A stretch of 64,000 nucleotides of DNA from Xenopus tropicalis (taxonomy: Eukaryota; Chordata; Amphibia; Anura; Pipidae), in the NCBI RefSeq assembly GCF_000004195.4, contig NC_030678.2:77807404-77871403 (forward strand). Reading direction: 5' to 3'. The notes under the pieces are model-generated. The model saw only the letters and a program-made list of their open reading frames with translations, had not been told where the DNA came from and did no database searches. Below are positions 47,985-58,211 of this stretch, piece after piece. Position 1 is the stretch's first letter. Each line of letters starts with the position of its first letter. A program made the translations under genes and the position numbers.

Positions 47985-48450
47985 ATGCCGTCTGTGTGTG
48001 CCATACTCTGCCTACCATATACTGCCAGTGTGTGCCATACTCTGCCTGCCATATGCTGCCTGTGCAGGCCCGCATTTGTGGGCAGGCCACAAAGGCCTGG
48101 GCCCACTAGCCGCATCTGCACTGGAGACTGGATGGGAGATTTTGACAGTTGTTTAAATATTATGCCCATCCAGTCCCCAAGTGCAGCCAATCAGTAGTGT
48201 AAGCACGGGGGAGGGGGGCATTTGAGAGCATGAAGGGGGCAGGAGATTTGAGAGATTCCAGAGGTTCAAGCATGTTGTAGGGGACGGGAAGGGGCGAGCA
48301 GCCTTGTGGTGCAGCACTTAAAAATCCGACCCTGTGCCTGTGTGTGCCATACTCTGCCTGCCCTGTGCTGTCTGTGTGTGCTATACTTTTCCTGCCCTAT
48401 GCTGCCAGTGTGTGCCATACTCTGCCTGCCCTACCCTGCCTGTGTGAGCC
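47985..48450. repeat. minisatellite (about 32-bp unit) split by a hAT-like MITE
   Basis: Units containing tgtgtgccatactctgcctg recur at about 47993-48064 and 48335-48460. The two halves are separated by a 270-bp MITE at 48065-48334. Confidence 0.85.
48065..48334. mobile_element. hAT-like MITE inserted in a minisatellite
   Basis: Begins CAGGCCCGCATTTGTGG, ends ccgaccctg, and is flanked by a perfect 8-bp duplication tgcctgtg (48057-48064 and 48335-48342). The duplication is part of the minisatellite unit, so its ascertainment is weaker than usual, but the inverted ends agree. The interior ctgcactggagactggatgg has a complement at about 48167. Confidence 0.75.
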
Positions 48451-48634
48451 ATACTCACCCAGGTTTAGCTCTACTTTAAATAGGTGTGCAATGTCTTTAT
48501 ATGTATTTAGTCCTAGTTCTTCGACTAAAATAAACTTTCGTTGTTTGAACTTCTTAGGATGCTATTGGTTTTGAATGCACTGAATTAGAATGTGTTCATT
48601 GGCTTCTCTTTAGTATTCAGCACAGTAATGCAAG

Positions 48635-49062
48635 TTTAAAGGAAAAGTAACACTAAAATTTTTTAAGTAAAAAAGCTATTCTACCCTGCACCAATAACTG
48701 CCCTATCTTGCAAACCACTTAGTATTTTAAATGCTTTAATAGAAAATACCTGCTAAAACTTGGCTTCCTGTCAATTGAAGTACGTCGATACAGCGAAGGA
48801 AGGAGCTGCATCCACTATGTGATGATCGATTGATCGAGCCTAGCCTTCTTTCTGTACAGGAAGGAGTCAGGCTAGGCTTGATCAATTGATCGTCGCATAG
48901 TGGATGCAGCTCCTTCCTTTGCCGTATCGTTGTAGTTCAATTGAGAGGAAGCCAAGTTTTAGCAGGTATTTTCTATTAAAGCATTTAAAATACTAAGTGG
49001 TTTGCAGGATAGGGCAGTTATTGGGGCAGGGTAGAATAGCTTTTTTACTTATTTAGTGTTAC
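48635..49062. mobile_element. long palindromic MITE
   Basis: Two arms of about 200 bp pair around a centre near 48855. For example, actaagtggtttgcaggata near 48995 is the complement of the sequence at about 48705, and tggatgcagctccttccttt pairs with aaggaaggagctgcatcca. The right tip (atttcctttaaa, 50030-50041) is displaced by the Penelope-like insertion. The outer ends read tttaaaggaaa on both sides. Confidence 0.8.
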
Positions 49063-50016
49063 GTATGTCTATGAAGATTCTCATTCATCCAGGTCATGAT
49101 ATACAGTATCTAGTAGAATTAAGTCTAAAACAACTGGACTTTTCTGAGTTTTTCTTGAAAACGTTTCACCACTCATCCGAGTGGCTTCTTCAGTTCAAAA
49201 GACTGGTAGGGAATTCCCCGGTATTTAAACTCTTGATGGTAGTATAGTCACAGACATCCAATCACAATGGTTCCATTGAACTTGTTCAGTTAGGTGTTAG
49301 CTGAAACTGACAGGTGTAAGAAGGTATGATCCAATCACAATGGTACCAAGATTCTCATTGATGAAGGTGTTAATCCTTCAAAGTACATGACTGGAAGTGT
49401 GAACTGTTGTGAAACTGCCGGGGTAAGGATGTCAACGCGCCATTGTATGTTGGTGACAAGCGGTGTCTCAGGCCCCCTCCTCTGTTCAGGGATGGTTTTT
49501 CCAGGCTGGCATAAATGGCCTCTTTCACACCTCTTTCAAACCATCTGTCCTCTCGGTCCAAAATATGCACGTTACTGTCCTCAAAAGAGTGACCTTTTTC
49601 TTTGAGGTGTAGATAGACTGCTGAGTCTTGTCCTGAGGAGTTTGCCCGCCTATGTTGGGCCATTCTCTTACAGAGAGGTTGTTTTGTCTCCCCAATGTAT
49701 AAGTCTGAGCACTCTTCACTACACTGGACAGCATAGACCACATTACTTTTCATGTGCTTTTCATCAATGAGAATCTTGGTACCATTGTGATTGGATCATA
49801 CCTTCTTACACCTGTCAGTTTCAGCTAACACCTAACTGAACAAGTTCAATGGAACCATTGTGATTGGATGTCTGTGACTCTACTACCATCAAGAGTTTAA
49901 ATACCGGGGAATTCCCTACCAGTCATTTGAACTGAAGAAGCCACTCGGATGAGTGGTGAAACGTTTTCAAGAAAAACTCAGAAAAGTCCAGTTGTTTTAG
50001 ACTTAATTCTACTAGA
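49063..50016 (-). mobile_element. Penelope-like retroelement, truncated, with inverted terminal repeats
   Basis: The insertion is bounded by a 13-bp duplication, tatttagtgttac (49050-49062 and 50017-50029). It consists of two nearly perfect 260-bp inverted repeats (49107-49366 and 49759-50018) around the 3' end of a GIY-YIG coding region. Penelope-like elements encode reverse transcriptase plus a C-terminal GIY-YIG endonuclease, and their terminal repeats may be inverted. The reverse transcriptase is absent. Confidence 0.75.
49370..49753 (-). pseudogene. GIY-YIG endonuclease domain of a Penelope-like element
   Basis: Encodes 127 residues ending in LKD. VVYAVQCSEECSDLYIGETK, then RMAQHRRA, is the GIY-YIG core (the Y...C and LYIGET positions with a following Arg and His). 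RGVKEAIYASLEKPSLNRGG supplies the conserved catalytic Glu and the downstream PSLNRGGG motif of Penelope-like proteins. The reverse transcriptase that should precede it is missing, so this is a 5'-truncated remnant even though the remaining frame is open. Confidence 0.8.
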
Positions 50017-50040
50017 TATTTAGTGTTACATTTCCTTTAA

Positions 50041-50297
50041 AGTAAAAGAAAAGGTTTAATCACTGGGGGTTGCCATATGTTAGGCACCCCCAATAATTGT
50101 AATCGCTTACCTGATACCCCAAGCTAGTGCTCCTGTTAGGAGAAAACTGTAATGGCTCAGGGTATATGGAAGCGAGCAATCCTCTTTTTCCAGTCTTCTT
50201 TCCTCAGAATCCCAGGGCCGACACATGCGCAGTTGAGCGAACATTTTGTGCCTAACATTTTGGTACCCCCAGTGATTTAGCCTTTCCTTCTCATTTA
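50041..50297. mobile_element. MITE related to 40712-41044
   Basis: Shares ttaggcacccccaa and the cttacctgata / gctcctgttaggagaaaa phrases with the element at 40712. The right end is tgcctaacattttggtaccc followed by agcctttccttctcatttaa. The centre has diverged, with an internal deletion. Confidence 0.6.
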
Positions 50298-52489
50298 AAG
50301 GAGAAGTTCACCTTGCAATTAACTGTTGGAATTTAATAGACAGACATTGTCAGACATTTTGCAGTTGCTCTTAATGTTTGTATTTTCCGTTTCCATTAAA
50401 AGAGACAAGAATTAGAAAAGAAAATTCATTTTTAAAAACACAAAAATGAAGGCAAAGTACAAAGCTGTTTAGTTTGCTTCTATCTCTAACTAAATGTTAT
50501 TTTAAAAACATGTAAAGGGGAGTTATAAATGCTGAACAAATACTTAGCAAACAGAGAATTTATATTTTAATAAGTGACCTATTAAAAAATGGCACATACT
50601 TATCACTTGCTGTGTGAGCACAGGGCCTCATACAAGCCAGAGTGGACTTTAGTACTTAAAATAGTAGTTTTTCAACATGGGATTTTCAAGTGGCACATAC
50701 TAATAGAAAATATGTTTTCCATGGATAGTGCCCTGGCTGAAATTAAATCAAAGACCCCAGCACTACAAACCACTGCCACCATGCCAGAGAAGAGAAGGGC
50801 AGAAACTTTATTTTGTTTTCACATTGCTGAGGCTGGATACATACAGTGTGGTAACCACTGAAGAGTTTTCTTACTAAGCAGTTAACAGAGCACATTTGAT
50901 CTACTCTAATTTTTCTTTGGTGTCCACAGAAACATCATTCGTTGACTTTAGGTTTTTGTATTCTGAGGGGTCGAAACCAGTCACATCTTACAGTGCATGC
51001 ACTGAGAACAGGGACGCCTAGTGGCAATTTGGAAAAAGTGTTGTTTTTTTATTTTACAGGATTCAGCTATTTATGTTTTTTATTTACTCTTTTTTTTTTT
51101 TTTTAACGTATAAACGTATAAATGCCAGATCAGCCAAACAATACCCCAGTGCTTGAAAGTTATTAATGGAAAGGTTCTTTGACTATATGTTTTTTTTAGT
51201 CTGCTTTACAGTTTTCAAGCCCCTGAACTAGCAAACAATACAGAGTGAGACTCAATTAGACCTTATGCTTAACAATTATAGGAGTAAATTATTCAAACAT
51301 AGATATGAATGTAAATTATCTCCTACATGTTGGTTTTACCAGGGAGGTGCACTCATTTTCCACACACCCATCATTTTTATTTTATAATTAGAATGACCTA
51401 TCTAACATGGGAGTAGAAGAGTAGTGCTTGCAATTTAGCTTTTCAGACAGAAGCAGATGAATATCTGTAAATATTGCAAATATATCAACAACTTTGATTT
51501 GCCCTTATCCATTAAAACTTGTTTTATCAGACAAATGGACATAGGTTTGTAACTAAGTTATAGTTCATGTTTATGAACTGGTTTTAGAAATGGTCTCTTT
51601 GACTGAGAGTTTTTAATACTCTGTATCTTTAACCAAGTGCTTTGCCTCAGTGCAAACAAATGACTCATGTTACCTGCCTCTAACAGACACAGTGAGTCAA
51701 TGGGAGACATTTAGCAATGGACTGTAAATGTTAGTCTCCTGAGTGGCATCACTATGACATATTAGGGTGGTAACAACAATTATCAGGCTAATTGGTACAC
51801 TAAAAAGTTTGCATCTACATTACATTTGAGGCCGAATGATACATACAATGTCAGAAACTAGGAGGCACTAGCTCAGCTTTAGCCAGCGCAGGTAGCAATG
51901 AAGAATATGCTGGTTTAGCATGAAAGTATCATGATCCAGTGCATTTTTTTTAAAAGAAGAGCATTGGCCTGAGGTAGATGGATAGTGAATATAGTCAATG
52001 GAGGCTTTTTATACCTTTCCCTCTCCTTTATGAGTTACCAAAACATAGATTGTGAAATAGAGTTCTTGAAAAATTATCTGTCATAAATAATTTATACTGT
52101 CATGATTTTTTATGGTATAATTTTTATATCTAAATTCCATAGCAAATAATTCACTCTACCATTTAAAATGTTATTCTTGAACCAACAACTGTATTTTTAT
52201 TTAGTTGTTATATTGGTGTGTAGGTAGTCATCTCAGTGCATTGTACCTGAGTCTGAGCTTTCAGAAAGAGGCAGCACTACACATTAGTCCCAAGCCAGAC
52301 TTGGACGTCTCAATATTTAGTGCTATTCTGATATCTAATGGGAGCTGCTATCTTGCTACCTTCCCATTGTTCTGCTGATCAGCTGCTTGGAGGGTGATAT
52401 CACTCCAAGTTGCAGCTCAGCAGTAAATAAAATAGTAACTAGAAAGGGAAGTTCATGTTGGTTTGAAAAACGTGAAGTCACTGAATGAA
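50298..52489. other. intergenic stretch, no recognised gene
   Basis: 50294-50330 begins another TTAA-type MITE (ttaaaggagaagttcacctt) whose right end is not clear. T-rich runs lie near 51090. No gene is supported. Confidence 0.4.
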
Positions 52490-53010
52490 ATCTGATCTGC
52501 TGTTGGTTTGGCCCACTTTTTCTAACCTTGGACCACAGTTATATAGTAAAAACCACTATGCAAAATTTGGGAACCTTGATTTTAATAGTGTCTGAATGGC
52601 AGCTATTTAAATTTCCAGAGTCAACGAGTGACATCTGATTTTTCTGACATTTCTGACATTCTGACTTTTTCTAACCTGGAACTTCAGTTACCCAGTGACT
52701 CTGTAAAGTTTAGGGACCCTAGGATTAATAGTTAAAGAATGTCAGCAGTTTAAATTTAAACCAATAAAAGGCAATAGGTAAATTGTGATCGGTGGTTGGT
52801 GGGTGTGCCCACTTTTTCTAATCTTGAGTTGAAATCACCCAGTGACAAATAGTGGCATCCTGGCATAAATAGTGTGAGAATGGCAGCTTTAAATTTAAAC
52901 CAATAAAATTCAATGGATAAAATCTGATTGGCTGTTAGTGGCCCAACCCACTTTTCCTATTTTTGAACTGCAGTCCCCCAGTGCCCAACTTTGCACAGTT
53001 TGGGGACTCA
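52490..53010. repeat. diverged tandem repeat, about 145-bp unit
   Basis: The landmark cccactttttctaa (or a variant) recurs at about 52511, 52659, 52807 and 52947. In each unit it is followed by a gttacccagtgac-like phrase, then tagtgt-gaatggcagc, then aaatttaaaccaataaaa. Spacings are roughly 140-150 bp. The units are clearly related but well diverged. Confidence 0.7.
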
Positions 53011-53059
53011 GGCATAAAAATTGTGGGTCTCTGATCCTATTAACACCTCAATCAAAACC

Positions 53060-53195
53060 TGTCTCCTTCTCCTTTGCAATACTGCCAACCGTGACCCTTC
53101 CTTTCTCAAGCAGCATGCTCTCATACTTTCCTGCCTTGACTACTGCAACATGCTATTAATTGGTCTTCCTTATTCCAATTTGTCCCTACTTTCTT
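53060..53195 (+). pseudogene. LINE reverse transcriptase fragment
   Basis: One frame reads QHALILSCLDYCNMLLIGLP, the conserved LSxLDYCNxLLxGLP block in reverse transcriptases of CR1/L2-like non-LTR elements. Only this short segment is recognisable, in sequence with stops on both sides. Confidence 0.6.
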
Positions 53196-53429
53196 TCCAG
53201 ACAAGTAAGTGGGTGATGTTGTGGGTGAAGTTGATGACATTTATGGGAAGATTGGCGATATAAGAAGGTGTAGCTATGATGAGGAAGCCTGTGATTAGAT
53301 GTTATTCAGTGCCGTCTTGGGTATCAGTCTTCTAAAATCTGTACAGGCTTCTGTAAAAACCTGACTGTTCAGTTCAAAACCAGAAAGATGGTAACCATAT
53401 TTGGAATGCCATCCCTGAATGACATTTAT

Positions 53430-55421
53430 TTTCTATGTATTTTTAATCTATAGAAAGTAAATTAAAATTATTCCATGCAAAATCCATAACAAAGTTACCT
53501 AAATTACTGGCATTTTACAGTACGGGTGGACATCCAACACACAGATGCATAGTCTTGTAGGCACTTTGCTTGCTGTATTCTTTCTATTGCCAAATAACAC
53601 TGCAAAAAGTCACCTGTCATAACCTACTGCTGTCACATTTTGTTAAATAGCTCTAGCACTGGTGCTTTTTGGGTGATTTTTGCCTGACGCAACACAGTAG
53701 TGCATATTTTTAAGTGTATTCAGGTAAGAATCAATCTTTCAACAAACAACTTGCTCAGACCATTCTTACTAACCTTAATCCCTTTATGCTGAAGGGTTCA
53801 GGTCCCTCAGTTTCTACTTTTCCATAAATCATGTAAATGAATAATTCTTTATTAGCTCATGGTTGCATAAAGAAATATTCTGTATGCAGCATTTGGTATA
53901 CTTGACATCTGTCAGGGCTAGCATTATAATCAAGAGGCTGGGAAACCCCCATACTACTAGTTAAAAAAACCTGTCCTCCGGTGGCCCCATTTATTATTGC
54001 AACCTGGGTGGTTAACTTTTCCAACAAGTAAAATAGGGCCCCCCTGCTCTTCCCTGACCAGTCCTCAATTATGACATGCTGCCCCTGATACCTTCAAACC
54101 CAGTCCACTCTCTACAAGCTTTATGTGACTTGCTGATCATACTTTTCCATCTTGGAGCCCCACTCTGTCAAAGGGCCCCTGACTACAGTACCCCCTGTAC
54201 CCCACTGATAGTGACCCTGGCAGGGACAGAGCAAGTGTCTGGGGAGCTGTGACATCTCTGCATAAGCTACAGTCTTTTTAATTTACATGACTGTGCTGCG
54301 TGTTCTTTATCCAGCAATGAGCTAAATAAAGACAATTACATTTACATGAGTGTGCCGTTTGTGGAGCAGTTGGAGAATCTCTTGAAAAACAGTAGTCCTT
54401 TCACATGATTGAACAAAGAGCATTTTCAGATCAGAATCAACTGTAAAGCTAAAGTGCTGGCACTTTCATATGATTCCAACAAAGGGAGGTGGCAGGGGTG
54501 ATTCTGGGCATTTGCACAAATGAAAAAAGGGGCTATTGGAGGTCATAAAGAAAATGGTGTCCAGTTAGGCTGAGACAGCTGAAGCTTAGACAAGGCCATA
54601 GCTGCAAACTGAGTGACTAACAACTTCATAGTATGTAGTGGTGAGAGGGGAGGTGGGTCAATTTTTTTTGTTTGGAGAGGCTACCAATATGTATAAATAT
54701 ATAGCAACCGATTTCTTTTTGTGGATGCTTAGCCTCCCTAAGTTTTAACTATCTCTGCCTATGAAGAGACAAAAGGGAAACAATTACACATTCATGCCTT
54801 CAACTTGCTATTAGACAAATACAAGGAAAATAAAGAGATGGTAGACAATGGATTGTAATTTACTACTCATGCTTTCTGTCCCTCATACACAAACTTGCAA
54901 GCAGAATGATTGTCACTTTTAGGTCCTTCCCCTTTTTCTAATGATAGGTGATTCAAGTCTGGTCCCTTAGTATTTTAATGACAAGCTCACACCCTCCAGC
55001 AAAACATTATTCAACAATTGGGTGTTAATATTTAATTAAACAAAATTACTGTGTGGAAGGATTGCAAGATAGAATATTATAATGCTTCTCTGCTAGTGCT
55101 AAAAATATATTTTTGGCATCTTTTTTTCAAGCTTGTTTGGTCAGTTCTCTTACAAAATCCAACATTTTGCATCAAAGGCTATGGTGAGATGGATTTAATT
55201 TCCTCCTTATAATAGCTATAATAGCTTCAGCTGATCAGCTAGAACTGTACAAAGTTATATATAAACACACATCTGTTGTTTTAAAAGCAGGGCACCTTTA
55301 TCACCTTGTCTTAATTATGGTAGTATTTCATGCATATGCATATAAACCACTCAGTTATAAAGCCAATAAATAAATGATATTCGATTATGGCCTAACCTCC
55401 ATATATAATATAAGATGCTAT
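53430..55421. other. intergenic stretch, no recognised gene
   Basis: 53915-54235 may be a decayed hAT-like element (cagggctagc near 53914, tgaccctggcaggg near 54222), but no duplication is evident. No gene is supported. Confidence 0.35.
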
Positions 55422-55534
55422 GTTTGCCCAAGTGTAGTAACCCACAACAACCAATAAGATGCTTGCTTTTAAACAGATGGCCAGTAAATGTTGCCTGATG
55501 ATTGGTTGCTATGGGTTACTGCTCCTGGGCAAAC
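55422..55534. mobile_element. short palindromic MITE
   Basis: gtttgcccaagtgtagtaac pairs with gttactgctcctgggcaaac, and caaccaataagatgc sits opposite gatgattggttg. Related to 41126-41257. Confidence 0.6.
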
Positions 55535-57046
55535 TTAGTGGCTTTCATTAAATAAACCCTTAAGAATCATCGGCTAGTGTTTTGAATGCATTATGTGTGT
55601 ATTAGTTAAAAACTACAAGTAGTCTCTTTCCTGAAAAGAGGTGCAACAAGCATAGTGTACGTGTTTGGATGTCTGACATGTATACTGGAGGAGTGTTCCC
55701 TTCTGACATAAATAAATCAAGTGCCTATTAGTCTAATTAACTATCTGGAAACTCCTGATCTACAGCAACGCAAATATTTGCATGCTGAGGATGATGATTC
55801 AAAGACAAAGAAGAAAATGTTCTGATAAGTTAATATTTTGCTTTTGTGTTTTAATCCATTGCATACAGCTTTTTCCACAGCTGATTTCTGATTTGTTGTG
55901 TGTAAACTTTAGAATCTAAATGATAATAATTTTCTCTAATTGCAGGCAAAGGAGAAATGGGGCATTCATCTGAGATTATCAGAATGACTAAATAAATATT
56001 TAGGCGTGAACAGAAAAAAGCTCCCAATGTCTCTCAACTTTTTGGGATTCTAATACCATCCCAAGGCAACCACAACCCTTTAGCAGTGAAGATCTGTGAC
56101 TCCAAAGATGCCCCAGTAGCTCCCCATCTTCTTTTCTGCTGATTCTCTGCACATGCACAATAATAAAGAACTCACTAAGAAGCATCTGTGTGTCACTGAT
56201 CCAAGATGGAAAGCTACTGTGACAATTTTAAAAGCATGCATCATTACTGCTATAGAGATGCTGAACATTTAGGCCAGTTCTATAAGTTATGGTATATAAA
56301 ATATTGCATTTCTAGCTGTATATACTTTTAGGGTTTAGTTCTCCTTTAAGGTGAGCATCCCTTTTAATTTTGTCTCTCTGGTAAGAAATCCAACAACACA
56401 CATTTGGATTCACAGAAACCTGGTTGGAACCCTCTTGGGTTTGTTCAAATCCAGTAGTTTTGCTGTTGATTGAACCCTCTCAAAGTAATTACCGAAGATT
56501 GCTTATTTCCCACAATGGTCAGACTCCTCACCACTGGCATTACAATTATAGAATATTAACTCTTGTATGAACTACAAAATGTCTTTGGGAAGGGGGTTGA
56601 CTTATAATTTGACAACAGGATACACTGCCACAAAAATATTGCTAGGCAACAAAAAATACAAGATTTTAGTAAATAGTTTAGGCATGAACCCTTCCAGTGT
56701 ATTTGAAATTTGCCTGTTAATATGTTACATGGGCCAAAAGCCTGAGAGGTCATAGCTACTGAGTGGCATTCTTTTGCTGTAAATGAAAATGAACTGCAGG
56801 CCTCAGTAATGGTTCAAATTGGACTTTCTTCAATTTCTGCATGAGATGTGTGAGAACTAACTTAGCAATACCATAGCAATACCCCTTAGGTTCCCCCAAT
56901 TCACTCGTTTCTCTCCCCCCCCCCCCACACACAATATCTTTTTCCCTAATTAGTTATTTCACTATGTATGGCAGGCACTCACAGATCCCCTGACAGGTAG
57001 TAGTATATAAAATAAAAAAAGCTTTATTGTAAAAAAATATATTATA
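55535..57046. other. intergenic stretch, no recognised gene
   Basis: The phrase gggtttagttctcctttaa at 56331 is the right end of a TTAA-type MITE whose left end is not clear. A C run lies at about 56915. No gene is supported. Confidence 0.35.
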
Positions 57047-57085
57047 GCCTTATGCATTTCGTGCACTTGGCACTTAATCATAGGC
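57047..57085 (-). ncRNA. decayed hammerhead-ribozyme-like motif
   Basis: On the - strand the sequence contains GATTAAG, then a GTGC-caagt-GCAC stem, then CGAAA, with outer GCCTAT and ATAAGGC partly pairing. This is the layout of a hammerhead core (CUGAUGA, stem II, GAAA), but CUGAUGA has at least two changes. It is probably a retroelement relic and inactive. Hammerhead motifs are known to be abundant in X. tropicalis. Confidence 0.35.
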
Positions 57086-57296
57086 ACCTAGTTAGTTATT
57101 GCCTGCTTCTGCTGAAAATCAGATAAAAAAAAGCAAACTGAAACATGGTTATTTACCCCAGAAACAAAGTGTTTCTCAATGCAAGTTTTTAGGTCTTGAC
57201 ACACAATTATGTGTTGCTTATTGAGAGTAAAAATACACGGGCTGTCATGACTGCTAGGGCAAGATACTAGATTGCTGAAAGGCTTGTAGGTCTTTT

Positions 57297-57606
57297 AGGG
57301 CAATGGCACACGGGGAGATTAGTCGCCTGCAATTAATCTTCACTATTGCTGGTGACTAATATCCCTGACATGCCATCCTACCGGCAAGAATGTAAATCGG
57401 CAGTGGGATGGCATACGCATGGTTTTGGTTTTCCGAAGTCGCCTGAAGTTTCTTTGCAAAGAAACTTCGGGCGACCAAAGCAATGCGTATACCATCCCAC
57501 TGGCAATTTACATTCTTGTACATGGGATGGCATGTCAGGGATATTAGTCACCCGCATTAGTGTAGATTTATCGCGGGCGACTAATCTCCCCATGTGCCAC
57601 TGCCCT
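57297..57606. mobile_element. complete palindromic MITE (agggcagtggcacacgggg family)
   Basis: Inverted ends agggcaatggcacacgggg and ccccatgtgccactgccct bound a 310-bp palindrome centred near 57456 (tttctttgcaaagaaa). Inner arms include catcccactggcaatttaca and its complement. This is the most complete of the three copies in the window. Confidence 0.8.
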
Positions 57607-57729
57607 TAAGCTGGCCACACACATGGCGATTTTCGATCTTTCGTGTAGGTGGGGATATCGGGATAAGATCCGCTCGCTTGGCAACCATGCCAAGCAAGCG
57701 GATCTTAGCATGTATGGCCACCTTTAGCC
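57607..57729. mobile_element. short palindromic MITE
   Basis: Immediately follows the previous MITE. Ends taagctggccacacacatg and catgtatggccacctt are inverted, with inner pairing aagatccgctcgcttggca / tgccaagcaagcggatctt. Related to 29612-29976. Confidence 0.65.
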
Positions 57730-58161
57730 TGTGTTTTACAATTTGGCCCCCTTATGCGATGGAGTTTGACACCCCTGATCTAAAGGTTTGTCATTTTGCC
57801 CTTTGACTAAATTAAACCTATTTGATAGATTAATAAAAGTTACTCAATTTGTTTTTAAACAATGTGTTGGTTCAACAGCATCCCCCATATCCATTTCTGC
57901 CATATTCCAAAGATTAGAAAAACACAGCTCAGACAGTGCAGCTGGGGTATGTGATGCTCCACAAGCATACATTGGGCATGTTGTCTAAAATGGCATTCTT
58001 AGCCACAGCAAACATGGCTAAGAAGACCCTAGACATGGCTAAGATGACCATAGCTCCAATGGATGACTTGAATCCTTATTACAATAAAAACATTACAGCA
58101 TCATACACCGGTGGCATTTTAGGCAGTCCCACCCTTAATTATAGGCACAAAATGCCAAGAT

Positions 58162-58169
<8 letters not shown>

Positions 58170-58208
<39 letters not shown>
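58170..58208. repeat. TA microsatellite
   Basis: An uninterrupted (TA)n tract of about 39 bp is directly abutted by the Tc1-like element, whose target is TA. Confidence 0.9.

Positions 58209-58211
<3 letters not shown>

Noticed and set aside
47860..48197. Cysteine-rich open frames at 47.9-48.2 kb
   Set aside because: They are translations of the tgtgtgccatactctgcctg minisatellite and change with each unit.
49935..49980. Hammerhead ribozyme in the Penelope-like repeat (cggatgagtggtgaaacg)
   Set aside because: The GATGAG pairs with the preceding cactc in a hairpin, and the core has CGGAUGA rather than CUGAUGA, so a canonical hammerhead fold is unlikely.
57346..57609. Open frames on both strands at 57.4 kb
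   Set aside because: They are produced by the palindromic MITE, hence the mirror-image peptides.
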